Shown: positions 1 through 7,583 of the stretch, in pieces
Layout of the letters: the number at the start of each line of letters is the position of its first letter
Numbering within the stretch: position 1 is the first letter of the stretch
NCBI GenBank assembly: GCA_937941715.1
Contig: CALDGX010000002.1
Location: 1-12,078 of the forward strand
Direction: 5' to 3'
DNA length: 12,078 nt
From: an uncultured Chloracidobacterium sp.
GTDB lineage: Bacteria > Acidobacteriota > Blastocatellia > Pyrinomonadales > Pyrinomonadaceae
The notes under the pieces: model-generated
The model's database searches: none
What the model was told of the DNA's origin: nothing
Seen by the model: the letters and a program-made list of their open reading frames with translations, nothing else
Translations under genes and position numbers: made by a program

Positions 1-231
1 CATCCCGAGTTCGTCTGCACGACGGCCGATTATTTCGGCGGCTCCGCGGCCCGAAATAATGCCGGATCGGAAGCCGGCAGCGTGCCATGACGCAATCCCT
101 TGACCATCGCGAGCGTGGAAGACCTTCATCGCTTCACCTTCCGCTGTGAAGTATAGACGGCCATCCGTCAGGACCCCGTCACAGTCCATCAAAAGCAACT
201 TAACTAGCCTGGCCCGTTCCTCGATCCTCAT
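1..231 (-). CDS. kdsC: 3-deoxy-D-manno-octulosonate 8-phosphate phosphatase KdsC (partial, N-terminal 77 residues)
   Basis: KdsC is a HAD-superfamily phosphatase that removes the phosphate from Kdo-8-phosphate, the step after KdsA and before KdsB in CMP-Kdo synthesis, in the cytoplasm. The visible N-terminus carries the HAD motif I as DCDGVLTDG at residues 16-24, with D16 the expected nucleophile and D18 the general acid. The family block FHARDGQGI follows at 38-46, and HAD motif II lies around S60-G61-R62. The family is usually about 160-190 residues, so roughly 100 residues lie beyond the left edge; the frame is open to base 1. The ATG at 229-231 is only 3 bases after the stop of the preceding gene, which points to translational coupling; I see no strong Shine-Dalgarno. 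The family call is firm from the DxDGVLTDG plus FHxxDGxG signature, and the kdsA/kdsB context agrees. A YrbI-type nucleotide-sugar-associated phosphatase is the only close alternative. Confidence 0.93.
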   Translation of the reverse strand, partial: MRIEERARLVKLLLMDCDGVLTDGRLYFTAEGEAMKVFHARDGQGIASWHAAGFRSGIISGRGAAEIIGRRADELGM

Positions 232-234
232 AAT

Positions 235-741
235 TTATGTGCCGTTTACGCCGATCTTTAACTGTCGGACGCGAATATCACCGAATCTACCTGTTGCTCG
301 AACGGTCTTGAGGAATTTGGTGGCCTCAGTAAGGGTCCGGCCGGCGTAAATGCCTATGAAAGCGGTCTTTTGGGCAACGCCCGTGTAATAATTCAATCCC
401 GTCTCAAAACAATTCAAGGCGAAGACCTTGTTACGCGGGAACAGGTCTTGTATCGCCAGCCGTTCCGATTCAGTGAAGGTCGGTTTCTCGCAATTGCCCC
501 AATCCGTCATTTTTTTGCTCTTAAGTACGATCCCGTAAAATCGTTCAGATTCGAAAATGACATTGTCGTTTCCGACCTCGAACGGCAGATCGAAGGGTTG
601 AAAATCACTTCCACCCTTGCATTCAACTGTCGGGTCGCCGCAAACCCGGCCGGCCTTTTGCTTTTTCTGGGCCGCAGACATCGATACGAAGGTCAATATC
701 GATAGTATCGATAGCGACGTTATGAGTGATCTGGTTCGCAT
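235..741 (-). CDS. Small exported protein with four cysteines, possible SPOR-like C-terminus, function unknown
   Basis: I do not recognise a named family. The 168-residue product starts with a Sec-type signal peptide (MRTR, then a hydrophobic stretch to about residue 24 ending SAAQ), so it is probably periplasmic or outer-membrane associated. The mature part has four cysteines (C34, C41, C84, C111), enough for two disulfides. Its last 40 or so residues (about 125-165) have the strand-helix-strand look of a SPOR domain, with FIGIYAG, then a helix around TLTEATKFLKTV, then a terminal strand. SPOR domains bind denuded peptidoglycan, but this resemblance is by eye only and weak. The gene lies 3 bases after the pseudo-M1 gene and 3 bases before kdsC, so it is co-transcribed with the Kdo genes. 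The ATG at 739-741 has a GAGG about 11 bases upstream, inside the end of the preceding gene. Existence as a gene is well supported; function is not. Confidence 0.8.
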   Translation of the reverse strand: MRTRSLITSLSILSILTFVSMSAAQKKQKAGRVCGDPTVECKGGSDFQPFDLPFEVGNDNVIFESERFYGIVLKSKKMTDWGNCEKPTFTESERLAIQDLFPRNKVFALNCFETGLNYYTGVAQKTAFIGIYAGRTLTEATKFLKTVRATGRFGDIRVRQLKIGVNGT

Positions 742-744
742 AGG

Positions 745-3000
745 TCATCTAACCTCAAAAGTTTCAACGCCGCTTAGCTTCCACGCAGTTCCGGTCTTGG
801 TCAATCTGAATACCGCAATGCCGGACTCAACTTCCTTTGTCAATAATTTGATAGTTAGCATCGTCTCAACCAGCACGTTGTTAGCATCCAGCCGGTCCAC
901 CTGACGCACCTGTGTCTGCCACTGTTCGGTCCCTCCCGCGATGCCGCCCGCAAATTTCGATGCTTCGCCAGGCATTACAAGGGCGTCAATGTCCGCTTTC
1001 CGATTGGAGACTGCCGCCCGATCGAAATCGGAAAAAAACGACCTTACTGCGGGATCAATGCTTGTCGATGCCCCGAGGCGGTTTCGCAGGTTCCTCGCGG
1101 CAAAACTAGCACCGTACTCCGCGTCAGCCGCGATTGCCGAATCAGCATATCTGATCGCCTCGTCATTTCGTCCGGCCTTAGCCGCGGTCTCACCCAGTCC
1201 GACATTTGCCCATGCCAGGCTCCGCGAACTTGGGAGCTTTTCGTCGATTATTGCCTTGAACTCGCGTTCAGCGTCGGCCGTGCGGCCGAGAGCCAAAAGT
1301 GCCCTTCCGAGCAGGATACGAACATCATCGGTGCGCGGCGAATTAAGTAAGACTATCCGGGCCATTTTTTCGACTCCCGCAAAATCCTGCTTATCAAATA
1401 ATCGCTTGACGGCAAGAACCGGATCGCTGTCCGAGATCTCCTTAGGAGCGATATCATCTGCGTATTCGAATTGAGGATAAAGCTTTTCGGAATCAACTTC
1501 GACCCGTATTATCGGCGATGCCGACTTAAAGCTCACTTCACCAAAACTCTGTGCCTTTATAGTAGTAGGCGACTCCAGTGCCTGTCCGTTCGCGGTCGTC
1601 GCTTTTACCGTGACCGTGGCATCGATTGCCCCAGTATTTCGCAAAGCGACTTTCGACACATCGCCGGCGACCTGAGGTAATCCGACCAAAAGGTTCATTT
1701 CAGTGTTCTGATCCAACAGATAATCGACAAGGTCCTTTGCCGATGAAAATGCCATTCGGAGTTCCGACATGTTCAGATCACCGTCAGCCATGTTTGCCTT
1801 TATGATGGCTGAAAAATCAGAGTTCCCGAGCTTTTTGGCGATAAGCCGCCAGGCCATTGCCCCCTTATTTGCCGATTGTGAGTAAAAGAAGTCGTCCAGC
1901 GGTGATGACGATCGCATCGCCCCGTCTCGCTTTGCAACCGCCGCGTACGCGGTACGTTGCCTTAACCGCTCGTTGTCAGCGACGTCCTTCCCGTATTTCG
2001 ATTCGATGAACTGGGTCGCCAAATATCGTGACAATCCTTCCTGCAATATCGCAAAGCCCTCGCCGCTCGTTGTCACAGAGCCTCCGACCCAAATCTTTGC
2101 CGCTGCTTCAGCGATTGCCATTGCCGTCAGCGAATCGATCTTTGAACGTCTCAGGACCGATTCATCGACAAGGACCGTTCCGCCGCCGGAAAATCCTGCA
2201 CCTCTTCGGACGACAATGATCTTCAAGGGTACGTCCGGTGCCGCACCGAGAGTTCCGGCCATGAAAGTTCGGGCTTCCGCGAACACTGCGGCAAGTTCTG
2301 CAACCCGCTTCTGGGCATCAGCAGACGCCGTTTTAGGGCCATAAACCGCAACCCCGTTCGAATTGACCAAGTCCCAGTTACCGGCAACAAAATATGGCTG
2401 TCCATTTACCTTTAGGTCAAAGCCGCCGTCGGTGTCTGTTCCTGAGGTCAGGACCATCTGTCCTGAGCCGTTGACCCGTATGCGATACGGTGCGGAATCG
2501 CCCCCACGATTGAAGAACCAACTGGTTGGAGTTGGATACCAAAATGACAGGGGCAAAAACTGCGTACCGATCGGCGAGATCATCGAAAGGCTCGAGTTTT
2601 CCTTAACATTTAACTTGTATTCGACGACGGCCGAAATCGTCGCGTCCGGACTGACAGCCGGAAATCGCATTGCGATACGTTGCAAACTGCCGGCGGCACC
2701 AACCTTTTCTTCACTTTTCGCAAAATCGGCGTTTGCATCGTTGACCTTCACCGACGAGATCTCGGCCAGCGGACTGATACGAAGCGTCAGAGATCCGGCC
2801 GGTCGTCCGGAAACATTCTTCAGTGACAATATAGCCGAGAACCCGACGCTCCTCGCGGCCTGATCCGACGGCAAGGTCGATGAAATGTCGTACTTCTGTA
2901 CTTTCCAGGTCTGGGTCGAGCGTGTCTCATCTTGGCCGCGGACAGCAACTGAGAGTAGAAGAGCTAACAGGAAAATGATAGTAAATCTCTGTTTGTTCAT
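745..3000 (-). CDS. Exported M1-aminopeptidase-like protein with lost zinc site, TPRs and an NTF2-like C-terminal domain
   Basis: The 751-residue protein has a signal peptide (residues 1-22, ending VRGQ). Residues about 30-215 resemble the N-terminal beta domain of M1 peptidases. Residues about 225-410 resemble the M1 catalytic domain: a degenerate GAMEN region near 267-275, WVGG and TTSGEGFA at 304-317, QEGLSRYLA at 320-328, and NKGAMAWRLIAKKLG at 378-392. The zinc site is lost. Where M1 enzymes have HExxH-x18-E, this protein has E298-A-x-x-K302 and then, at exactly the family spacing, E321. The tyrosine of the family YxKG motif appears to be A377. It is therefore probably a non-catalytic pseudo-peptidase. 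Residues about 525-640 form two or three TPR-type helix pairs, and about 650-751 looks like an NTF2/SnoaL-type domain. It follows the kdsA stop by 7 bases with no clear Shine-Dalgarno, so coupling is likely. A scaffold or binding role in the envelope is inference. Confidence 0.85.
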   Translation of the reverse strand: MNKQRFTIIFLLALLLSVAVRGQDETRSTQTWKVQKYDISSTLPSDQAARSVGFSAILSLKNVSGRPAGSLTLRISPLAEISSVKVNDANADFAKSEEKVGAAGSLQRIAMRFPAVSPDATISAVVEYKLNVKENSSLSMISPIGTQFLPLSFWYPTPTSWFFNRGGDSAPYRIRVNGSGQMVLTSGTDTDGGFDLKVNGQPYFVAGNWDLVNSNGVAVYGPKTASADAQKRVAELAAVFAEARTFMAGTLGAAPDVPLKIIVVRRGAGFSGGGTVLVDESVLRRSKIDSLTAMAIAEAAAKIWVGGSVTTSGEGFAILQEGLSRYLATQFIESKYGKDVADNERLRQRTAYAAVAKRDGAMRSSSPLDDFFYSQSANKGAMAWRLIAKKLGNSDFSAIIKANMADGDLNMSELRMAFSSAKDLVDYLLDQNTEMNLLVGLPQVAGDVSKVALRNTGAIDATVTVKATTANGQALESPTTIKAQSFGEVSFKSASPIIRVEVDSEKLYPQFEYADDIAPKEISDSDPVLAVKRLFDKQDFAGVEKMARIVLLNSPRTDDVRILLGRALLALGRTADAEREFKAIIDEKLPSSRSLAWANVGLGETAAKAGRNDEAIRYADSAIAADAEYGASFAARNLRNRLGASTSIDPAVRSFFSDFDRAAVSNRKADIDALVMPGEASKFAGGIAGGTEQWQTQVRQVDRLDANNVLVETMLTIKLLTKEVESGIAVFRLTKTGTAWKLSGVETFEVR

Positions 3001-3007
3001 TTGAGCG

Positions 3008-3823
3008 TCAGTCGGCGGCGATGGAATGGATAGCCTTAAGTTTCACAAGTAAAGGTTCGAGTCGCGCCAAAGGAAGTTGATTCGGCCCGTCACTCGGGGC
3101 TTTGGATGGATCATCGTGAACCTCCATAAAAACGGCATCAACGCCGCACGCTACTCCAGCCCGAGCAAAATCTTCGATGTATTGGCCCTGCCCGTCCGTT
3201 GCCTTGCCAAGTCCTCCCGGCAATTGCAGCGAATGCGTGACATCAAAGACGACCGGTACGCCAAACGATCGCATTATCGGAAACGATCTAAGGTCAACAA
3301 CAAGATTATTATAGCCGAAACTGGCCCCACGTTCGGTCAGGAGAATTTTCTCGCAACCGGCCTCTTTCAGCTTATCGACAACATTGCGCGCGTCCCAAGG
3401 TGCCAGGAATTGACCCTTTTTCACATTTACGGCCTTGCCGGTAGCAGCCGCCGCAACGAGAAGGTCGGTCTGACGACATAAAAACGCCGGGATCTGAAGC
3501 ATATCAGCGACGGTTGCTGCCTTTTCGGCCTGCCACGGTTCGTGAATGTCCGTTATCACGGGTACGCCGACCTCGTCTTTTATTCGTGACAGTATCTCGA
3601 GCCCAAACTCCATCCCCTGACCGCGGAAACTGTCGATCGAGCTGCGATTGGCCTTGTCAAATGAAGATTTGTATACAAACTTTACTCCGACCCGATCGCA
3701 AATCTCCTTTATGGCGGTCGACATCTTTCGGGCATGCTCGTACGATTCCACGACGCACGGCCCGAGTATGAAGGATAATTCTCCTCCGCCGAACGTTACA
3801 TTCTCAACTTCAAATCGTTGCAT
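3008..3823 (-). CDS. kdsA: 3-deoxy-8-phosphooctulonate synthase (KdsA), metal-dependent type
   Basis: KdsA condenses phosphoenolpyruvate with D-arabinose 5-phosphate to give Kdo-8-phosphate, the committed step of Kdo synthesis, in the cytoplasm. The 271-residue length fits the family. Motifs visible are GPCVVES (21-27), KFVYKSSFDKANRSS (48-62), TDIHEPWQ (91-98), NVKKGQFLAPWD (133-144), and LTERGASFGYNN (162-173). The set C23, H197 (FDVTHSLQ), E234 and D245 matches the four metal ligands of class II KdsA such as that of Aquifex aeolicus. The E-to-D spacing of 11 is identical. Class I enzymes (Escherichia coli) have Asn in place of the Cys, so this enzyme should be metal-dependent. An in-frame TAG lies two codons upstream of the ATG, which fixes the start; a short AGGA sits one base from the ATG. 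The 73-base gap upstream is the largest inside the operon. Confidence 0.97.
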   Translation of the reverse strand: MQRFEVENVTFGGGELSFILGPCVVESYEHARKMSTAIKEICDRVGVKFVYKSSFDKANRSSIDSFRGQGMEFGLEILSRIKDEVGVPVITDIHEPWQAEKAATVADMLQIPAFLCRQTDLLVAAAATGKAVNVKKGQFLAPWDARNVVDKLKEAGCEKILLTERGASFGYNNLVVDLRSFPIMRSFGVPVVFDVTHSLQLPGGLGKATDGQGQYIEDFARAGVACGVDAVFMEVHDDPSKAPSDGPNQLPLARLEPLLVKLKAIHSIAAD

Positions 3824-3896
3824 ATCCTAAAATCTCGCCTATCACCCCAATTCCCGGCCGGCTGTCTCAAATGTCCCAGTGGCCTTTCCATTCATC

Positions 3897-4739
3897 TTAT
3901 CTGATACCAAAAGAAAGTGCTCCCCAGAAACTCTCCCAATCGGCTTCTCCGCAAGCCCTCGAGCATCGCTGCATATGCACGAGCCGGACGAGCCACACAC
4001 CCTTACGGTCGAGTCTTACCGTTACCTTGCCGTCTTTGTCAGAAACCAACTTTTGCGAAGAAATAGCTCTGCCGTCACGGTTGTCGGCAAATATCGTTTT
4101 GGATCCGAGCGGAACGCCTCCGAAATAGACTTGAAACTGGATCGTGTCGCCCACTTTCTTTGCGTAGGGATTGTCGAGTGCGACTATTTCGAGACGTCCG
4201 CCATGTCGCGACTTGGCATTACCTGTGCGATTGGCTCCCACTTGGACCATAGTTTTGATAAATCGGCTATATCTTTCACGCCCCTGCTTGGCTGACTCCC
4301 CGAGCCTCTCACGCTCAGCGATTATCTCTTCCAGGCCGTCTTCCTTCAGGTACGCAACAAATTTGTCAGCTTCGAGAGTTAAGTACGACCATCCTCGCTC
4401 CATCGCCAGAACAAATGTTCCGGCCTTATCCGCCGAGAAGTTAACGACCGGCTTTCGTCCATCCTCGGCCATCGTCCGCATATCAAAGGTGCCGAAGGGA
4501 GTGAACATTTGAAAGGAGTTTGTCTTCGACGCCTGGAACGGCACCTCAGATTCTGACTGCAGAGCTTCGCCGACAAATAATCTTACGGCCGTAACTTCAC
4601 CCGGACGAAGAAAGAACGTGCCCGCCTCGAACCAGTATTCATGAGCAAGCGCCGTCGCCGACGTGAATAGCACAACCAGCGTTGCCTGGATGAGCCCGAA
4701 GAGCAGTCTGTTAACAACCAGAATCCGCATACACCACAC
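3897..4739 (-). CDS. DUF4198 family exported protein
   Basis: The product is an exported protein of the DUF4198 family (related to NikM/CbiK-type periplasmic domains that accompany nickel or cobalt uptake). Its molecular role in this setting is unknown. A signal peptide spans about residues 4-32, and the mature protein begins at HEYWFEA (33-39), the AHxxW start typical of the family, in which an N-terminal His can bind metal. The middle reads as two Ig/beta-sandwich-like halves, with a helical insert at about 125-165 rich in Glu, Arg and Lys. The end, WLVRLVHMQ near 249-257 and ADWESFWGALSFGI near 266-279, is the characteristic DUF4198 tail. Cysteines sit at 259 and 263. The longest reading uses a GTG at 4737-4739, while an ATG three codons inside (4728-4730) gives a cleaner signal peptide and is equally likely. 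It lies 11 bases after pyrG. Confidence 0.85.
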   Translation of the reverse strand: MWCMRILVVNRLLFGLIQATLVVLFTSATALAHEYWFEAGTFFLRPGEVTAVRLFVGEALQSESEVPFQASKTNSFQMFTPFGTFDMRTMAEDGRKPVVNFSADKAGTFVLAMERGWSYLTLEADKFVAYLKEDGLEEIIAERERLGESAKQGRERYSRFIKTMVQVGANRTGNAKSRHGGRLEIVALDNPYAKKVGDTIQFQVYFGGVPLGSKTIFADNRDGRAISSQKLVSDKDGKVTVRLDRKGVWLVRLVHMQRCSRACGEADWESFWGALSFGIR

Positions 4740-4750
4740 GATCCGTCCGT

Positions 4751-6466
4751 CTAGTATTCCCCGGTTTCGACTTCCGCCCGATCCTGAGACTCGATGCCAA
4801 GATCTCTTGAAACGTCGTGTTCGAGGTTCTCACTCTTCATCCGATTGTTCCACGCGGCCGCGACAAAAGCTGTAAACAGCGGGTGAGCATCGAGAGGCTT
4901 GGATTTGTACTCGGGGTGAAATTGACAAGCTATAAAAAATGGATGCATCGAACGCGGCAACTCAACCATTTCAACAAACTTGCCGTCGGGCGAAACGCCG
5001 CTGAAAACAAGCCCTTCGTGCTCAAGAGTTTCCTTAAATTCCGGATTGAATTCGAATCTATGCCGATGGCGTTCGCCAATTTCGGGCGCACCATGATAGA
5101 TCTCGCGGGCGAGCGATTCGGGCATCAAGTTACAAGCCCATTCGCCAAGCCTCATCGTACCGCCAAGTTCTTCGACGTCGACAAGGTCGCGCAGCTTAAA
5201 AATAATCGGGAACGGAGTTTCCTCATTAAATTCGGTCGAATCCGCGTCCCTAAGCCCACATACATTTCGGGCAAATTCGATGCAAGCCGTTTGCATTCCC
5301 AGACATATCCCGAAATACGGCGTGCCCGATTTCCTGGCGTATTTGATCGCCCGCAGCATCCCGCCAATGCCTCGTTTTCCAAACCCTCCCGGAACGAGTA
5401 TCGCGTCAAAATCCTGAAGTTCGTTTTCGTAATCGTCCTTCATCAAATTCTCAGATTCGATCCAGGTTACGTTCACTCGCAGGTTATTGGCGACACCGGC
5501 GTGGGTTAGAGCTTCGCGCAGCGATTTATAGGAATCTTCGAGTTCGACGTACTTACCCACGATCGCGATCTTGACGTTACCGCCGGTCGGGTCTTTGATC
5601 GTCGATACAAGTTCGCGCCAGCGTTTGAGATCGACCGACGGGAACATTTCCTTCAAATGAAGGTTATTGACGATCAGTTCATCAAGAGCCTGCTCATGAA
5701 ACGCCAACGGCACCTCATAGATCGACGGAACGTCTAGGGCCGAGATAACCGCATTTTCCTGAACGTTACAGAAAAGGCCGATCTTTTTGCGAAGGTCCGA
5801 TGGCAACGGACGGTCCGATCGGCACAACAAAATATCAGGTGAAATTCCGATCTCACGGAGTTCGCGAACACTGTGCTGTGTCGGTTTGGTTTTCAGTTCG
5901 CCTGCTGCAGCTATGAACGGCACAAGTGTGACATGAATAAAGATCGCATTATTGCGTCCCTCTTCATTGCCCATCTGCCGGATCGCTTCCATAAATGGCA
6001 GAGATTCGATATCGCCGACAGTGCCGCCGATCTCGACGATCAGGATATCCGGCGTGTGCATATCCGCGACCGTTCGAACCGCTGCCTTGATCTCATCGGT
6101 GATGTGCGGGATTACCTGGATAGTTTTGCCCAGGTATTCGCCGCGTCGTTCCTTATTTATGACTGACTGGTAAATTCGGCCGCTGGTCCAGTTGTTTGCC
6201 TGCGACAATTTGGCGTGGGTAAATCGTTCATAGTGGCCGAGATCGAGGTCGGTTTCAGCCCCGTCATCAGTCACAAAGACCTCGCCGTGCTGAAACGGCG
6301 ACATCGTGCCCGGATCCACGTTAATGTATGGGTCGAGTTTCATCATCTGCACGGTCATCCCGCGTGCCTCAAGCAGGCACCCGATCGAACTGGCGGCCAA
6401 GCCCTTTCCAAGGCTTGAAACTACTCCACCCGTGACAAATATATATTTGGTCTTTTTTTCTGTCAT
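4751..6466 (-). CDS. pyrG: CTP synthase (glutamine-hydrolysing)
   Basis: PyrG converts UTP, ATP and glutamine to CTP in the cytoplasm; here the CTP can feed KdsB directly. The 571-residue protein has the synthetase domain at about 5-280. It includes KYIFVTGGVVSSLGKG with the P-loop near 13-22, MKLDPYINVDPGTMSPFQHGEV-type UTP/ATP-binding residues from about 42, and HITDEIK at 121-127. The class I glutamine amidotransferase domain (about 298-540) has the nucleophile C388 in GICLGMQ and the partner residues H517 and E519 in FHPEYKS. The oxyanion loop is PGGFGKRG at 359-366. The last 30 or so residues are a polar acidic tail that makes the protein slightly longer than the Escherichia coli enzyme (545). 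All catalytic residues look intact. The ATG has a strong GGGGGA Shine-Dalgarno a few bases upstream. It is third in the operon, 22 bases after the small membrane protein gene. Confidence 0.98.
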   Translation of the reverse strand: MTEKKTKYIFVTGGVVSSLGKGLAASSIGCLLEARGMTVQMMKLDPYINVDPGTMSPFQHGEVFVTDDGAETDLDLGHYERFTHAKLSQANNWTSGRIYQSVINKERRGEYLGKTIQVIPHITDEIKAAVRTVADMHTPDILIVEIGGTVGDIESLPFMEAIRQMGNEEGRNNAIFIHVTLVPFIAAAGELKTKPTQHSVRELREIGISPDILLCRSDRPLPSDLRKKIGLFCNVQENAVISALDVPSIYEVPLAFHEQALDELIVNNLHLKEMFPSVDLKRWRELVSTIKDPTGGNVKIAIVGKYVELEDSYKSLREALTHAGVANNLRVNVTWIESENLMKDDYENELQDFDAILVPGGFGKRGIGGMLRAIKYARKSGTPYFGICLGMQTACIEFARNVCGLRDADSTEFNEETPFPIIFKLRDLVDVEELGGTMRLGEWACNLMPESLAREIYHGAPEIGERHRHRFEFNPEFKETLEHEGLVFSGVSPDGKFVEMVELPRSMHPFFIACQFHPEYKSKPLDAHPLFTAFVAAAWNNRMKSENLEHDVSRDLGIESQDRAEVETGEY

Positions 6467-6488
6467 TTCTTCCCCCGCATCGATCGCA

Positions 6489-6776
6489 TCATTCGTCTAC
6501 GTTCGAATTGTCGTCTCTTCCGGCTTTGCCTTCACGCTTCTTCTTCTGAAACCGCCCTTCCTTGAGTTGGGTTATCACTTCACGCGATTTTGCAGCCTCC
6601 GGGTTCATCATTTCCTGAAGAGCGTTCATTGACGCCCCAAGTGCCGTGGTTCCCTCGGCGGCGTTTCTTTCAAATTCTTCGCTCGTTCGCGTGACCGGTC
6701 TGCTCAGAAAACGCAAGCCAAGAATTGCTCCGACGGCAACAAGTAAGAAAATTGCTAAGCCTATCCAATCACTCAT
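6489..6776 (-). CDS. Small single-pass membrane protein, function unknown
   Basis: This 95-residue protein has one hydrophobic segment at residues about 4-24, followed by RFLSRP and a polar, charged tail. No family is recognised. The tail contains a helical, probably amphipathic stretch (about 30-72, EEFERNAAEGTTALGASMN onwards) and a Lys/Arg-rich patch (FQKKKREGKAGR, 76-87) before an acidic end. The topology is likely a short N-terminus outside and the basic tail in the cytoplasm. Its start overlaps the last 8 bases of kdsB, and GGGG lies about 3 bases before the ATG, so it is translated with kdsB. It is followed by pyrG after 22 bases. The tight overlap and the clean signal-anchor pattern make a real gene likely. 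A role at the membrane beside the CMP-Kdo enzymes is inference. Confidence 0.78.
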   Translation of the reverse strand: MSDWIGLAIFLLVAVGAILGLRFLSRPVTRTSEEFERNAAEGTTALGASMNALQEMMNPEAAKSREVITQLKEGRFQKKKREGKAGRDDNSNVDE

Positions 6777-7575
6777 TTGCCCCGATCATCTCACGAACTC
6801 GCTCAAGGTCGCGAGCATTATCAACACCGATCGACGACCCGACCGTTTCCACCACGCGGATCTTAGCCCCATTCTCCATGGCCCGGAGTTGTTCGAGCAT
6901 TTCACACCTTTCAAGCGACGATTGCGGCAGTGAGCAAAGTTTAACGAGGTACTCGCGCCGATAAACATAGATCCCCGTGTGACGTTTGTACATCGCCAAC
7001 AATTCCCCGTCGTCAGCTAACGCAGAGCCGATCGTACCGGCACGATTGACGGCGTCACGGGGAAAAGGTATCGGGGATCGCGAAAAATACAGTGCACGTC
7101 CCACGTTATCGACCACCACCTTCACGACGTCGGGACTGAGTACGTCCCCGATGTCTTTGATCCGTTCATAGGTCGTTACAATATCGCATTCCGGGTCCGC
7201 GATCATCGCCTCGACCGCAATATCGATCGTCTGCGGCGAGATCATCGGCTCATCACCCTGGACATTCACGACTATCGAATTCGGGGGCATACTGACGGCC
7301 ACCTCAGCGATTCGATCGCTGCCGGTCGAGTGATCGCCGGACGTCATTACGGCCTCGCCGCCGTTTTCGATGACCGCGTGTAATATGCGTTCGTCATCCG
7401 TCGCTACAATGACACGGTCGACCAACCGAGCTTTTTTCGCTTGCTGGAGAGTGTGAACTATCAGCGGCTTGCCATCCACCTCAAGCATCAGTTTTCCGGG
7501 CAAACGTGTTGAAGCATACCTTGCCGGAATGATCACTACGATCAAATTGTGTTGATTGATTCCGTGTTGCTCCAC
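6769..7575 (-). CDS. kdsB: 3-deoxy-manno-octulosonate cytidylyltransferase (CMP-Kdo synthetase)
   Basis: KdsB activates Kdo with CTP to form CMP-Kdo, the donor used by the Kdo transferase WaaA, in the cytoplasm. The diagnostic nucleotide-binding signature IPARYASTRLPGK is at residues 16-28, followed by DRVIVATDDERI (53-64), TSGDHSTGSDRIAE (78-91), NVQGDEP (104-110, with D108 expected to bind Mg2+), YFSRSPIPFPR (163-173) and YKRHTGIYVYRREYL (196-210). The protein is 268 residues, a little longer than the usual 245-250 because of an N-terminal extension of about 10 residues. The start chosen is the GTG at 7573-7575. No ATG exists between it and the upstream in-frame stop, and no Shine-Dalgarno is visible. 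A TTG ten codons inside is the alternative. This is the first gene of the Kdo operon; its stop overlaps the next start by 8 bases. Confidence 0.96.
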   Translation of the reverse strand: MEQHGINQHNLIVVIIPARYASTRLPGKLMLEVDGKPLIVHTLQQAKKARLVDRVIVATDDERILHAVIENGGEAVMTSGDHSTGSDRIAEVAVSMPPNSIVVNVQGDEPMISPQTIDIAVEAMIADPECDIVTTYERIKDIGDVLSPDVVKVVVDNVGRALYFSRSPIPFPRDAVNRAGTIGSALADDGELLAMYKRHTGIYVYRREYLVKLCSLPQSSLERCEMLEQLRAMENGAKIRVVETVGSSIGVDNARDLERVREMIGANE

Positions 7576-7583
7576 GGGAGAAT

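Noticed and set aside
698..715. Tandem 9-base near-repeat (ATCGATAGT/ATCGATAGC)
   Set aside because: It encodes the repeated Ser-Ile-Leu of a signal peptide; low-complexity coding, not a regulatory repeat.
3824..3896. 73-base gap between the DUF4198 gene and kdsA as a possible internal promoter or terminator
   Set aside because: Only a short CCGGCCGG palindrome is visible; no T-tailed hairpin and no convincing -35/-10 pair.
4817..5509. Plus-strand open frame of 230 codons antisense to pyrG
   Set aside because: Long antisense frame inside a fully conserved CTP synthase gene; composition is typical of a shadow and there is no start signal.
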